From the NCBI GenBank assembly GCA_963691885.1, contig OY829843.1, positions 4,588,001-4,652,000 on the forward strand: a DNA stretch of 64,000 nt, written 5' to 3'. The stretch is from G963691885 sp963691885. GTDB taxonomy: Bacteria; Pseudomonadota; Alphaproteobacteria; UBA8366; Aestuariispiraceae. Shown piece after piece: positions 7,925-16,610 of the stretch (positions are counted from its first letter, which is position 1; every line of letters starts with the position of its first letter). Both the position numbers and the translations under genes were made by a program. The notes under the pieces are model-generated. The model was not told the DNA's origin and ran no database searches. It was given only the letters and a program-made list of their open reading frames with translations.

Positions 7925-10279
7925 ATGAGTTCTGTGATGGATCAGGGTGCATCAATGCAAAAATTTGGTGTGGGTCAAAACGTCAACCGTAAAGAAGATC
8001 CGATGCTTCTGAAGGGCGAGGGTCAATATACGGACGATATGAACCTGCCAAACCAACTCTATGCTTATGTGGTCCGTTCCCCTTATGCCCACGGTGTGCT
8101 CAACGAAATCGACGCGTCAGACGCACTCGCCAGTCCGGGCGTACATCTCGTTGTGACCGGTCAGGATCTGGCGGCGGCAGGTTACGGTGCAGTTCCCTGT
8201 GTGGTTCCTCTCAAAAACTCTGACGGCAGCGATCGTGTCTCGACAGAATGGTATGCCCTGCCCACGGATCGTGTCCGCTATGGAGGAGAGGCTGTTGCCC
8301 TTGTCGTCGCCGACACCTATGCACAGGCCCGCGACGCCGCCGAGTTGATTGACCTAGACGTCGATCCCCTGCCCGCCGTTGTCGACCTGCGCACCGCAGG
8401 CAGCGACGATGCCGAGCAAATCTGGCCCGAACTGACCACCAACAACAAAGTGGTGAATTGGCAGGGCGGTGATGCTGCTGAGACTGAAGCCGCCTTCGCC
8501 AAAGCAGCCCATGTCACAAAGATGGAACTGACCAACAACCGTCTGGTTGTCGCAGCGATGGAACCGCGTTCGGCGATTGCTGATTTCGACAGTGATGGCG
8601 ATCGGTATGTGCTTCACAGCGCTTCTCAGGGCGTCTTCGGATTGCGCAACAACCTCGCCAAACATGTTCTTAAAGTACCAAATGAAAAAATTCAGGTAAG
8701 AACTTATAATGTGGGCGGTTCTTTCGGTATGAAGATCTATGTCTATCCGGAATATCCGGCCCTCCTCTATGCTGCGAAACAACTCGGCCGACCCGTAAAA
8801 TGGACCGATGACCGCAGCGGTGCATTCCTGTCCGACCTGCATGGCCGGGACAGTATCTATGATGGCGAGTTGGCATTGGATGCCGAAGGGAACTTCTTGG
8901 GCATTCGGGTGAAAATCACCTCCAACCTCGGCGCCTATTTGTCGATGGTGGGTCCCATGATGCAGACCCTGAACATCCTGAAAAACATCATTGGCGTTTA
9001 CAAGACACCGGCGCTTTCTATCGATTCGCACCTTTATTTTACCAACACGACGCCAATCGCTGCCTATCGCGGGGCCGGTCGCCCCGAGGGCAATTTCATC
9101 ATGGAAACCCTGATCGATCAGGCCGCCAGGGAAATGGGGCTGGATCGAATTGAGATCCGCCGCAAGAACATAATTGATACAGCCCAAATGCCCTATGGCG
9201 CGCCAAACGGCATGACCATCGACAGCGGTGATTTCTCCAGTGTCTTCAATGAGGCGATCGAGCGCGCGGATGTCGCCGGTTTTGAAGACCGGCGCGCTGC
9301 CAGTAAGGCCGAGGGCAAACTGCGCGGGCTTGGTGTCGGGTCGTATTGCGAGGTAACGGCGACCCCAGGCGACGAAATGGGCGGGATCCGTTTCGACGAA
9401 GACGGCGGCGTTACGGTTGTCACCGGCACCCTCGATTATGGCCAGGGGCATGCGGGGACGTTCGCACAGATCCTCGTCGATACGCTTGGCATCCCTTTCG
9501 ACAAGGTCCGCCTGTTGCAAGGCGACAGCGATCAGCTGATCGCGGGTGGTGGAACCGGCGGATCCCGCTCCGTCATGTCGACAGGCAACGCGCTTGTGGC
9601 GGCAAGCGATCAGGTTATTGAGGCCGGAAAGAAACTTGCCGGACACATCTTTGAAACCGCGGAGATCGACATCGAATTCTCAGATGGTACGTTCCGGGTC
9701 GCCGGAACCGACAGGGAAATCGGCATTCTGGATTTGGCGGACAAGGCCCGGACCTTGCCGAACCTGCCAGAGGGCGTACCAAGCACCTTGTCCGTAGAAC
9801 TGATCAACAATCTCGCGGACCCGGCATTTCCGAATGGCAGCCATATTTGCGAAGTCGAGATCGATCCGGAAACGGGGACCGTCCAACTGGACCGTTACAC
9901 CATGGTCAACGATTTCGGCGTGCTGGTGAACCCGATGCTGGTCGAAGGACAGGCGCAGGGCGGCGTCGTGCAAGGTGCGGGTCAGGTGCTTATGGAAAAT
10001 GTCATGTATGACGAAGATGGCCAACTCTTGACCGGCTCGTTTATGGATTACGCCATGCCACGCGCATCCGATATGCCCAATATTCATTTTCACTCCCGTC
10101 CCACGCCTGCAAAGACCAACCCGCTGGGCGTCAAAGGTTGTGGCGAGGCAGGAACAAGCGGTGCCTTGCCCGCGGTTACATGTGCCGTGAACGACGCCCT
10201 GGCATCAGCCGGTGTTGCCCCCATCAGCCTGCCAACGACCTGTGAAAAGGTCTGGCGGGCTCTATCGGGAATCACCTGA
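7925..10279 (+). CDS. Molybdopterin-binding subunit of a xanthine dehydrogenase/CoxL-type hydroxylase
   Basis: 784 aa. Large (molybdenum cofactor) subunit of the xanthine oxidase/CO dehydrogenase superfamily: FGVGQNVNRKEDPMLLKGEGQYTDD at the start, VGGSFGMK, GGGTGGSRSVMSTGNA and GVKGCGEAGTSGALPA at the end, where the Glu is the conserved active-site base. The active-site loop reads AYRGAGRPEG, the pattern of form II (putative) CoxL proteins. Form I CO dehydrogenases have AYXCSFR. It is therefore probably not a true CO oxidiser but a hydroxylase of an unknown aldehyde or heterocycle. The partners (FAD medium subunit, 2Fe-2S small subunit) and Mo-insertion proteins are absent from both sides, which is unusual. 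A strong terminator follows. Confidence 0.9.
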   Translation: MSSVMDQGASMQKFGVGQNVNRKEDPMLLKGEGQYTDDMNLPNQLYAYVVRSPYAHGVLNEIDASDALASPGVHLVVTGQDLAAAGYGAVPCVVPLKNSDGSDRVSTEWYALPTDRVRYGGEAVALVVADTYAQARDAAELIDLDVDPLPAVVDLRTAGSDDAEQIWPELTTNNKVVNWQGGDAAETEAAFAKAAHVTKMELTNNRLVVAAMEPRSAIADFDSDGDRYVLHSASQGVFGLRNNLAKHVLKVPNEKIQVRTYNVGGSFGMKIYVYPEYPALLYAAKQLGRPVKWTDDRSGAFLSDLHGRDSIYDGELALDAEGNFLGIRVKITSNLGAYLSMVGPMMQTLNILKNIIGVYKTPALSIDSHLYFTNTTPIAAYRGAGRPEGNFIMETLIDQAAREMGLDRIEIRRKNIIDTAQMPYGAPNGMTIDSGDFSSVFNEAIERADVAGFEDRRAASKAEGKLRGLGVGSYCEVTATPGDEMGGIRFDEDGGVTVVTGTLDYGQGHAGTFAQILVDTLGIPFDKVRLLQGDSDQLIAGGGTGGSRSVMSTGNALVAASDQVIEAGKKLAGHIFETAEIDIEFSDGTFRVAGTDREIGILDLADKARTLPNLPEGVPSTLSVELINNLADPAFPNGSHICEVEIDPETGTVQLDRYTMVNDFGVLVNPMLVEGQAQGGVVQGAGQVLMENVMYDEDGQLLTGSFMDYAMPRASDMPNIHFHSRPTPAKTNPLGVKGCGEAGTSGALPAVTCAVNDALASAGVAPISLPTTCEKVWRALSGIT

Positions 10280-10340
10280 TCTCATTCCAAAGCCGCCAGC
10301 ACAGATTTAGCGTGCGGCTGGTCAATCAAATCAACCAATG

Positions 10341-10378
10341 AGAGAGAAGAGGCTGGCCCTCCTCTCTCTTTTTTTTTT
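10341..10378 (+). terminator. Rho-independent terminator after the CoxL-type gene
   Basis: A 12-bp stem with one mismatch (arms 10341-10352 and 10358-10369, loop CTGGC-like) is followed directly by a run of nine T residues. It lies 61 bp past the stop of the molybdenum hydroxylase gene and should end that transcript before the barrel gene. Confidence 0.85.
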
Positions 10379-10446
10379 CGGTTTCGATCCAAAGCCAGAA
10401 ACGGCAGAGCGCGGATTGTTGCTTTTCTGCCACATCCATACAGAGG

Positions 10447-10508
10447 AATCACGTTCACTAAGGACGTGATTTTCTAATTGTTTTGCACAGTGTTTTATTA
10501 TTGTTAAA
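10447..10508 (+). promoter_or_regulatory. Inverted repeat and promoter-like block upstream of the first barrel gene
   Basis: A perfect 8-bp inverted repeat AATCACGT-N9-ACGTGATT (10447-10471) is followed by an AT-rich block, TAATTGTTTTGCACAGTGTT and onward to about 10508. A block closely matching the AT-rich part occurs upstream of the second barrel gene at 12866-12900, so it was probably duplicated with the gene. The inverted repeat itself is not seen at the second copy. The rest of 10280-10577 shows nothing else beyond the terminator. Confidence 0.5.
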
Positions 10509-10577
10509 CATATTGCGGTTATTCACCGTGCATTTGCAGGCTGGCGGTGTGAGTAGGTTGTGAGGGAAAATACCGTG

Positions 10578-11717
10578 ATGCGAATTCTGAGAGAACTCTG
10601 CAAATCCTCTTCTGTTTTCGGGTTGGCAGGTCTTGCTTTTGTGGTGACCACATCTGTTTCGTCAGCCCAGCTGTTCCAGGAAAGCGATCTTCCTGAATCG
10701 ACACAAGAGCAGGCTGCGGAAAACACGGTGACCAATCAGGCACGTGTCGTCACATCCCGTGTCACACAGGCCGTAAAAGCGGCTTACTCACCTTTCGGTT
10801 TCACACCTCCGACCGGAGGCACTCCAGCAAATGCTGAGCCAATCGAAACAACTGTTTTGGGTGCCGATGGACATGGCAGCATCACAGATGGCGTGGGTGT
10901 TTGGGGTAATGCGTCCTATGATTACCTCCGCCAGGCACCGCAGGATTTCGAGTCCAAGATTGCCACTGTTGTTGGTGCGGTCGGGGCAGACAAATTCTTC
11001 ACCGACCAGATCCTGGCCGGTGTGGCGATCTCCACGGGCAAAACAACGGGTGACACACTTGCAAGGCGCTTTGCAGCCGGTAATAACCCGATATCCAACC
11101 TTGATCTGCGTTCGCGGGGCATCTCGGCTTATGGGGCTTATGTATTCAGCCCTATTTTTTACGTAGATGTATCAACCGGTTGGTCTCAAGAGCGCTATAA
11201 AACTTCGACCGTTTTGGATACAACACTGGCGTTGAATAACCAATTCGAGCAAACCGGCTATTCCTGGTTTGCCAGCACCAATGCTTACGTAAACCATCAA
11301 TTGAACGACAACACCCTGTTGACCGGGCAACTTGGTGTTTTGAGAACCTATTCTGACATCGGAGATACCACCGATGACGTAACGGGTGGCAATATCAGTT
11401 CAACACAGGTTGGTGTGACGGTATTCAGTCTGGGCGGTCAGGCAAGCTATCTGTTGCTCGAAAACGTCGTGCTCTATGGCGGCGCAACGGCGGAACTCTT
11501 TGGCAAAGACCAAGTGGTTGGTCTGGGCGAAGGCGTTGCCGGTGAATCCGGACTGGTTGATCAGCAGACAACCACGCGCGCTCAAGGTCGCTTCACACTT
11601 GGTGCGGATTTGTTTGCTTCAGAGAACCTGACACTTTCGACAGAGGGTGGTCTCGTTGCGTTCCGTGACGATTCCGAAGGCTGGAATTTCGGTATTAACG
11701 CGCGATACGATTTTTAA
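10578..11717 (+). CDS. Autotransporter-type outer-membrane beta-barrel protein, copy 1
   Basis: 379 aa from the ATG at 10578; a GAGGGAAA ribosome binding site lies about 9 nt upstream, and a GTG at 10560 is the alternative. There is an N-terminal signal peptide (hydrophobic VFGLAGLAFVVTTSVSSAQ, cleavage after SSA), a linker of about 80 residues, then about 280 residues of amphipathic strands ending in NFGINARYDF. The final Phe and alternating pattern match the autotransporter beta-domain and its outer-membrane insertion signal. There is no sizeable passenger domain. The barrel is almost identical to the broken copy at 12970-14113. Its role is unknown. Confidence 0.82.
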   Translation: MRILRELCKSSSVFGLAGLAFVVTTSVSSAQLFQESDLPESTQEQAAENTVTNQARVVTSRVTQAVKAAYSPFGFTPPTGGTPANAEPIETTVLGADGHGSITDGVGVWGNASYDYLRQAPQDFESKIATVVGAVGADKFFTDQILAGVAISTGKTTGDTLARRFAAGNNPISNLDLRSRGISAYGAYVFSPIFYVDVSTGWSQERYKTSTVLDTTLALNNQFEQTGYSWFASTNAYVNHQLNDNTLLTGQLGVLRTYSDIGDTTDDVTGGNISSTQVGVTVFSLGGQASYLLLENVVLYGGATAELFGKDQVVGLGEGVAGESGLVDQQTTTRAQGRFTLGADLFASENLTLSTEGGLVAFRDDSEGWNFGINARYDF

Positions 11718-11782
11718 TTTGGCCTCATTGCCTAAAACAATCGATGGCACCGATCGTTCGGAGCACTTATTGAGTCGGAATA

Positions 11783-12727
11783 TTGGCAGAGACACAGGAC
11801 TGGGCATCAAATACTGCTTATGTTGACCGTCTCAATTTCGGTCTTGTGTTTTTGGCAGCGATTGTCGGGCATATTTTCCCAATAGATCTGTTGGTACTTG
11901 TCTACGCGATACTGGGGCCCCTGCACTATCTCACCGAGTTATCCTGGCTTCACGATAGAAAGTACTTCTTCAAAAACCGGTTCGACTATCTGCCTCTCGT
12001 CGCCATAGTCTTGTTCATATTTCTGGTCGATGATCTGGGTCAGGACTATATCGCACTGGTGGCGGCCTTTGCGATAGCCATCGGTTTTACAACGGTTAAA
12101 ACCTGGCCAAAGCGCTTGTTGATGTCAGCGGGATTGACCGTCTTGGGCGTTGTATTGCTGACGGAGACACCGGCTATCTGGTTCTTCGTCATGCTACCGA
12201 ACATGGTCCATATCCTTCTGTTTACATTCATTTTTGTCCTGTTTGGCGCACTCCATAATCAATCAACATTCGGCTATGCAACGCTTGGCGCAATCGTACT
12301 GTGCGGGGCCAGTTTTTTCGTTCTGGCACCAATTGGTCCAGCGCCCAGTGCATACGGCGCGGACAATCTTGTCTTTATCACCCCTATTTTCGATGCGTTT
12401 TTCGAGTTGTTGGGCGTCCCACAAACAAGTCTACCCCCTAATAGCCTTGTCGGCTTTGTAGGCTTCGCGCTGACCTATCATTACCTAAACTGGTTCAGTA
12501 AGGTCGGCATAATCGGCTGGCATCGGGTATCCAAACCAAGGGCTGGTATTATTGGCATTCTCTACATCGCCTCAGTTGCGCTGTACTTTTACGATTATGC
12601 GCTTGGCGTAAAGATTTTGCTGTTGCTGAGTTTCGGGCATGTGATCCTGGAATTTCCCCTCAACGTCATCACGATCAAACGTACATCGAGGATGCTGTTC
12701 TCACAGATCGTCCCAAAGGTTAACTAG
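11783..12727 (+). CDS. Polytopic membrane protein of unknown function with intramembrane histidines
   Basis: 314 aa. I do not recognise the family. It must start at TTG 11783 or very close, because an in-frame stop lies at 11771-11773 and the first internal ATG is far downstream. About eight to nine hydrophobic segments are predicted. Short motifs inside or next to membrane segments carry His with acidic or aromatic residues: GPLHYLTELSWLHDR (about 46-60), NMVHILLF, GALHNQ, TYHYLNWFSK (about 232-241) and FGHVILEFPLN near the end. This spacing recalls membrane-bound metal enzymes or carotenoid-cleaving Brp/Blh-like proteins, but I see no exact match to them. It is sandwiched between two paralogous barrel genes in the same orientation. 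Confidence 0.75.
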   Translation: MAETQDWASNTAYVDRLNFGLVFLAAIVGHIFPIDLLVLVYAILGPLHYLTELSWLHDRKYFFKNRFDYLPLVAIVLFIFLVDDLGQDYIALVAAFAIAIGFTTVKTWPKRLLMSAGLTVLGVVLLTETPAIWFFVMLPNMVHILLFTFIFVLFGALHNQSTFGYATLGAIVLCGASFFVLAPIGPAPSAYGADNLVFITPIFDAFFELLGVPQTSLPPNSLVGFVGFALTYHYLNWFSKVGIIGWHRVSKPRAGIIGILYIASVALYFYDYALGVKILLLLSFGHVILEFPLNVITIKRTSRMLFSQIVPKVN

Positions 12728-12969
12728 ATCACCGTATATGTCTGCCTGATCTGAGCGTGGCGCATCTACGTCTTGCTGACTATTCTGAGCAATAACCGCA
12801 CTCCAAACCCCGGAGCTCAGTTTAACCATGCCATGATACCACTTTTTAATTAGATAATGCTTATGTAATTATTGTGCACAGTCTTGTATTTTTGATAAAT
12901 TCAGCTCGGTAGTTAGTGATGCAGTGTCTTGTGCAACGACACGGATCGGTAATCAGGGAATATTGAATT
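12728..12969 (+). promoter_or_regulatory. Upstream region of the second barrel gene, related to that of the first
   Basis: 242 bp with no gene. The block at about 12866-12900 (TAATTATTGTGCACAGTCTT and onward) aligns with 10474-10508 upstream of copy 1, at a comparable distance from the start codon. This indicates that the promoter was copied with the gene and has been retained. A modest ribosome binding site (CAGGGA) precedes the ATG at 12970. Confidence 0.5.
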
Positions 12970-14113
12970 ATGGCAAAACTCGGATCATTACTCGGACGGA
13001 CCGCTCTATCTGGTTTGGCGGGTTTGACGCTGGTCGCAACATCAACACTTGTACATGCCACCTCTCTGCAGGAAAGCGATCTTCCGGAATCGACCCAGGA
13101 ACAAGCCGCTGAGAACCAGATTACCAACCAAGCTCGTGTCGTTAATTCTCGCAGCAATCAGGCCGTCAAAACAGCTTATTCACCATTCAGCTTTTCCCCA
13201 CCTGCTGGTGGTGGTGCCCCAGGTGACTCGGGCTCGATTCAGTCCACCATAGTGGGTTCGGATGGGCATGGCAGCATCACCGATGGCGTCGGCATCTGGG
13301 CCAATGCATCTTATGACTATCTCCGTCAAGCACCACAGGACTTTGAATCCAAGATTGCAAGTGTTGTTGGGGCAGTGGGCGCTGACAAATTTTTCACTGA
13401 TCAGATCTTGGCCGGTGTGGCTGTTTCTACCGGGAAGACAACAGGCGACACTCTTGCCCGACGTTTTGCCGCTGGTAACAACCCAATGTCCAGCCTTGAC
13501 CTTCGTTCCAGAGGCATATCCGCCTATGGGGCTTATGTCTTCAGTCCAACCTTTTACATCGATGTCGCAACCGGCTGGTCCCAGGAACGCTATAAAACAT
13601 CGACCGTGTTAGATACAACACTGGCACTGAACAACCAATTCGAGCAGACCGGTTATTCCTGGTTTGCCGGCACAAATGCTTACGTAAACCACCAGCTGAA
13701 TGACAGCACCTTGTTGACCGGCCAACTCGGCGTTTTAAGAACCTATTCTGATATCGGGGATAGCACCGATGACGTAACAGGTGGCAACATTCGCTCTGCA
13801 CAGGTTGGGGTAACGATATTCAGTCTGGGCGGCCAGGCGAGCTATTTGCTGCTCGACAACGTTGTACTCTATGGCGGCGCAACGGCGGAACTCTTTTGGC
13901 AAAGATCAAGTGGTTGGTCTGGGCGAAGGTGTTGCCGGTGAATCGGGACTGGTTGATCAGCAGACAACCACGCGCGCTCAAGGTCGCTTCACACTTGGTG
14001 CGGATCTGTTCGCTTCAGAGAACCTGACACTTTCGACAGAGGGTGGTCTCGTTGCTTTCCGCGACGATTCTGAAGGCTGGAATTTCGGCATTAACGCACG
14101 CTACGATTTCTAG
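12970..14113 (+). pseudogene. Autotransporter-type beta-barrel protein, copy 2, frameshifted
   Basis: The reading frame from 12970 matches copy 1 through a signal peptide (ALSGLAGLTLVATSTLVHA) and the barrel until AELF. There an extra T changes a run of three (11499-11501 in copy 1) to four (13894-13897), and the frame goes out to a stop at 13939-13941. The other frame continues the homology without a break to NFGINARYDF and a TAG at 14113. Total length is 1144 nt, that is 381 codons plus one base. Signal peptide and linker have diverged from copy 1 while the barrel is almost unchanged. A sequencing error, a recent pseudogene or slippage at the T run would all look like this. Confidence 0.8.
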
Positions 14114-14145
14114 TTCGGGTCTGCAGACCGTCGTGTGATCACCGG

Positions 14146-14517
14146 CTACGCTGCGCCATAGACTTTGCCGTTTTCATCGAGAAGGCGTACCGCCTCATCC
14201 CAGTTCGGCACTTCAGTCGTTTCATATCCGTATGTCTTGCCTGTGGCGATTTCGTTAAAGATGGCGATTGCGTCATGATGGGCACCCGCATAGAGAAATT
14301 CTGACATGGCTTTCCGGTTTTCCCAGACTGTTAAAGTGCAATGCATCTTGCCGACAGTCCGAACCTCGGCCGAGAGGTTGCCTGCTGCCTGGCGCGCCTG
14401 TTTAAACGCTGGGACGGCTTTCCGATAAAATGGCACGATATGCCACCATTTCTTCAGCGTAAGACCGGTGATGGAAACATAAACCTGATCACCATCCGCG
14501 TTTTGTAATGCACTCAT
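14146..14517 (-). CDS. Small dimeric alpha-beta-barrel protein (antibiotic biosynthesis monooxygenase-like)
   Basis: 123 aa. The pattern (YVSITGLTLKKWWHIVPFYRKAVPAFKQA, then VRTVGKMHCTLTVWENRKAMSEFLYAGAHHDAIAIFNEIA) fits the ferredoxin-like fold of ABM/DUF3291-type proteins: strand, helix, a TVWENRKAMSEF core and a His-rich helix. Such proteins are often heme-degrading or quinone-forming monooxygenases, or have no known activity. No catalytic residue can be assigned here. It is convergent with the second barrel gene and 88 bp downstream of the LysR gene on the same strand. Confidence 0.65.
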   Translation of the reverse strand: MSALQNADGDQVYVSITGLTLKKWWHIVPFYRKAVPAFKQARQAAGNLSAEVRTVGKMHCTLTVWENRKAMSEFLYAGAHHDAIAIFNEIATGKTYGYETTEVPNWDEAVRLLDENGKVYGAA

Positions 14518-14605
14518 ACTGATTTCACCTCTTCAAAATGCGCCAGATATGTTTTACTTGATATACGCTTGCAAACTGCAAGTAGATGATTGCTCCCACG
14601 GCTGC

Positions 14606-15472
14606 CTATTTTAGTAGCACCGGCAGAACAGAATGCGGAAACTGGCGCTTAACGGTCACAGCGTAGAAGGTTTCAACCACCTCCTCCAATACATGGGCTT
14701 CGACAAGATGGCCGGATTGCAGCTCATCCCGCACTACAACCGGCGGCAAAACCGCAACGCCGACATCCTCCCGGGCCAAAAGCCGCAACATCGCCATATC
14801 ATCTGCCTCTGCAACAATATCGGGTTCAATTCCGTATTGCTGGGTCAGACCGTCAAAACCAATTCGAATTGATCCACCAGATGATGGGACAATAAAAGGG
14901 TGGGATCGCAATGTCGTTGCAAGGTCTTTCACTGCCCCCAGCCGTCCTGGCGTGCCGATCAGGCTGATACGCTGGTCCGAGAGTTTCTGAAACCGCAGGG
15001 ATCGCCCTACCCCGTGATCGACAGTATCGTTTAGAATGACCATGTCGAGGTTCAATGCCTCCAGATCCGCCAGTAACCCATCCGTGGTCCCTGATTTCAG
15101 AGAGATGCTCACATCGGTCTGACCAATCAGTTTTTTCAGTAATCCGATCTGGAAGTTTCTGGAAAGGGTCGCTGCAGCCCCAATCCTCAACACCGGTTTT
15201 GCAGCACTTCCCCGTGCCAAAGCGCCCAGCAATTCATCGCCCGCGTTGAAAATGGCGTCGGCGTGATCCAGGGTGACGCGCCCAATTTCCGTCAGATGTA
15301 GCCGCCCGGCCTTGCGCTCAAACAATTGTTGTCCGAGTTGCTCCTCCAGTTTTTTGATCTGCACGGACAGTGCTGATTGCGACAGGTTTAAGCTGTCAGC
15401 TGTCTGGGTCAGGTTACCTGAATGGGCAACCGCGCGGAAATAGCCGAGATGCTTGTAATTGAGCCTACTCAT
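14606..15472 (-). CDS. LysR-family transcriptional regulator, divergent from the SbtA-like transporter
   Basis: 288 aa. The N-terminal winged helix-turn-helix (LNYKHLGYFRAVAHSGNLTQTADSLNLSQSALSVQIKKLEEQLGQQLFER, residues 3-51) is followed by a periplasmic-binding-like effector domain. It is divergently transcribed from the bicarbonate-transporter-like gene at 15577 across 104 bp, the standard arrangement of a LysR regulator with its target. In cyanobacteria LysR proteins (CcmR/CmpR) control sbtA, so a carbon-related effector is a reasonable guess but only an inference. Confidence 0.93.
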   Translation of the reverse strand: MSRLNYKHLGYFRAVAHSGNLTQTADSLNLSQSALSVQIKKLEEQLGQQLFERKAGRLHLTEIGRVTLDHADAIFNAGDELLGALARGSAAKPVLRIGAAATLSRNFQIGLLKKLIGQTDVSISLKSGTTDGLLADLEALNLDMVILNDTVDHGVGRSLRFQKLSDQRISLIGTPGRLGAVKDLATTLRSHPFIVPSSGGSIRIGFDGLTQQYGIEPDIVAEADDMAMLRLLAREDVGVAVLPPVVVRDELQSGHLVEAHVLEEVVETFYAVTVKRQFPHSVLPVLLK

Positions 15473-15492
15473 TCATTCTATAAAACAGAACG

Positions 15493-15512
15493 ATTCAATT
15501 TAATCAATGAAT
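15493..15512. promoter_or_regulatory. Candidate LysR operator between LysR and the SbtA-like gene
   Basis: The sequence ATTCA-N10-TGAAT (15493-15512) has dyad symmetry and contains the T-N11-A core of LysR sites. An outer ATTCATT at 15471-15477, overlapping the LysR start, pairs with AATGAAT at 15506-15512. The region is very AT-rich. The site is placed to control both divergent genes. Confidence 0.45.
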
Positions 15513-15576
15513 TTTATTTAACTTAAGCCCTGACATAGGGTGCGCCCGTTAAACCTCTAAAGAATGGAACGACCCG

Positions 15577-16584
15577 ATGGATGCGATGACCGATTTGGCC
15601 TGGACTTTCATTACACAATTTCAGACGCCTACCCTGGCCTTTCTCATCGGCGGCATGGCAATCAGTGCCTTGGGAAGCAAACTTGAAATACCCGACGCAA
15701 TTTATCGCTTCATCATCTTTATGCTGTTGATGAAGATCGGTCTTAAAGCCGGCATCGAAATCCGTCAGGCGGATCTCTCAGCTTTGATACTGCCAGCCCT
15801 GATCGCATCGCTGGTGGGCTGCGCCTCTGTTATCATCGGGTATTTCTCCATCACCCGCCTGCCCCGGGTCAAAATTGAAGATGCTATTGCAACCGCGGGG
15901 TTATTTGGTGCCGTCAGCGCTTCGACGCTGGCGATGGCTATGATCATTCTGGACCAAAGAGACATCTATTTTGAGGCCTGGGTTGCCGCCCTTTACCCCT
16001 TTATGGATATACCGGCCCTTATCCTCGCCATCGTTCTTGCTGGCGTAAACAAGCACAGGAAATCCTCAAACAACCAGGGAAAGCAGTTGGTCGGGACCAT
16101 CATTGCAGACAGCCTGAGGGGATCCGCAGTCTCCGCCCTCTTATTAGGGCTCGCAATCGGCTTCATCAGCAGACCCGATGCCGTTCTGGAGAGCTTTTAC
16201 GAGCCGCTTTTCCGCGGCCTCTTGTCAATCCTGATGCTGATCATGGGGATGGAGGCCTATACCCGTTTGGCAGAGCTCAAACGGGTCGCCCATTGGTATG
16301 CGGTCTATGCCATCTGCGCGCCAGTCCTGCACGGTCTGATCGCTTTTGGGTTGGGAGTGGTGGCCCATTACCTGACCGGTTTCAGCCCGGGTGGCGTTAT
16401 CCTGCTTGCCGTCATGGCAGCTTCGAGTTCGGACATTTCCGGCCCTCCCACATTACGGGCGGGTATCCCCGCTGCAAATCCATCAACCTTCATTGGGGCG
16501 TCAACCAGTGTCGGAACCCCGGTTGCGATCGCGATTTGTATACCGCTCTTTATAGCACTCGCCGAGGCCACCCTGGAACCCTGA
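15577..16584 (+). CDS. SbtA-like sodium-dependent bicarbonate transporter family protein
   Basis: 335 aa, about ten transmembrane segments in two inverted halves. The pattern (FLIGGMAISALGSKLEIPDAIYRFIIFMLLMKIGLKAGIEI, GLFGAVSASTLAMAM, ALYPFMDIPALILAIVL, VILLAVMAASSSDISGPPTLRAGIPAANPSTFIGASTSVGTPVAIAI) is that of the SbtA/DUF897 superfamily. Cyanobacterial SbtA imports bicarbonate with sodium; members in heterotrophs are common but less studied. No PII-like SbtB partner is adjacent. Ligand specificity is inferred from family only. Confidence 0.88.
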   Translation: MDAMTDLAWTFITQFQTPTLAFLIGGMAISALGSKLEIPDAIYRFIIFMLLMKIGLKAGIEIRQADLSALILPALIASLVGCASVIIGYFSITRLPRVKIEDAIATAGLFGAVSASTLAMAMIILDQRDIYFEAWVAALYPFMDIPALILAIVLAGVNKHRKSSNNQGKQLVGTIIADSLRGSAVSALLLGLAIGFISRPDAVLESFYEPLFRGLLSILMLIMGMEAYTRLAELKRVAHWYAVYAICAPVLHGLIAFGLGVVAHYLTGFSPGGVILLAVMAASSSDISGPPTLRAGIPAANPSTFIGASTSVGTPVAIAICIPLFIALAEATLEP

Positions 16585-16610
16585 ATTTCCTATACAGAAA
16601 TGCATAGGTC

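Noticed and set aside
8354..9646. 430-codon minus-strand ORF inside the CoxL-type gene
   Set aside because: Long antisense frame caused by the GC-rich codon use of the real gene; no family motif seen.
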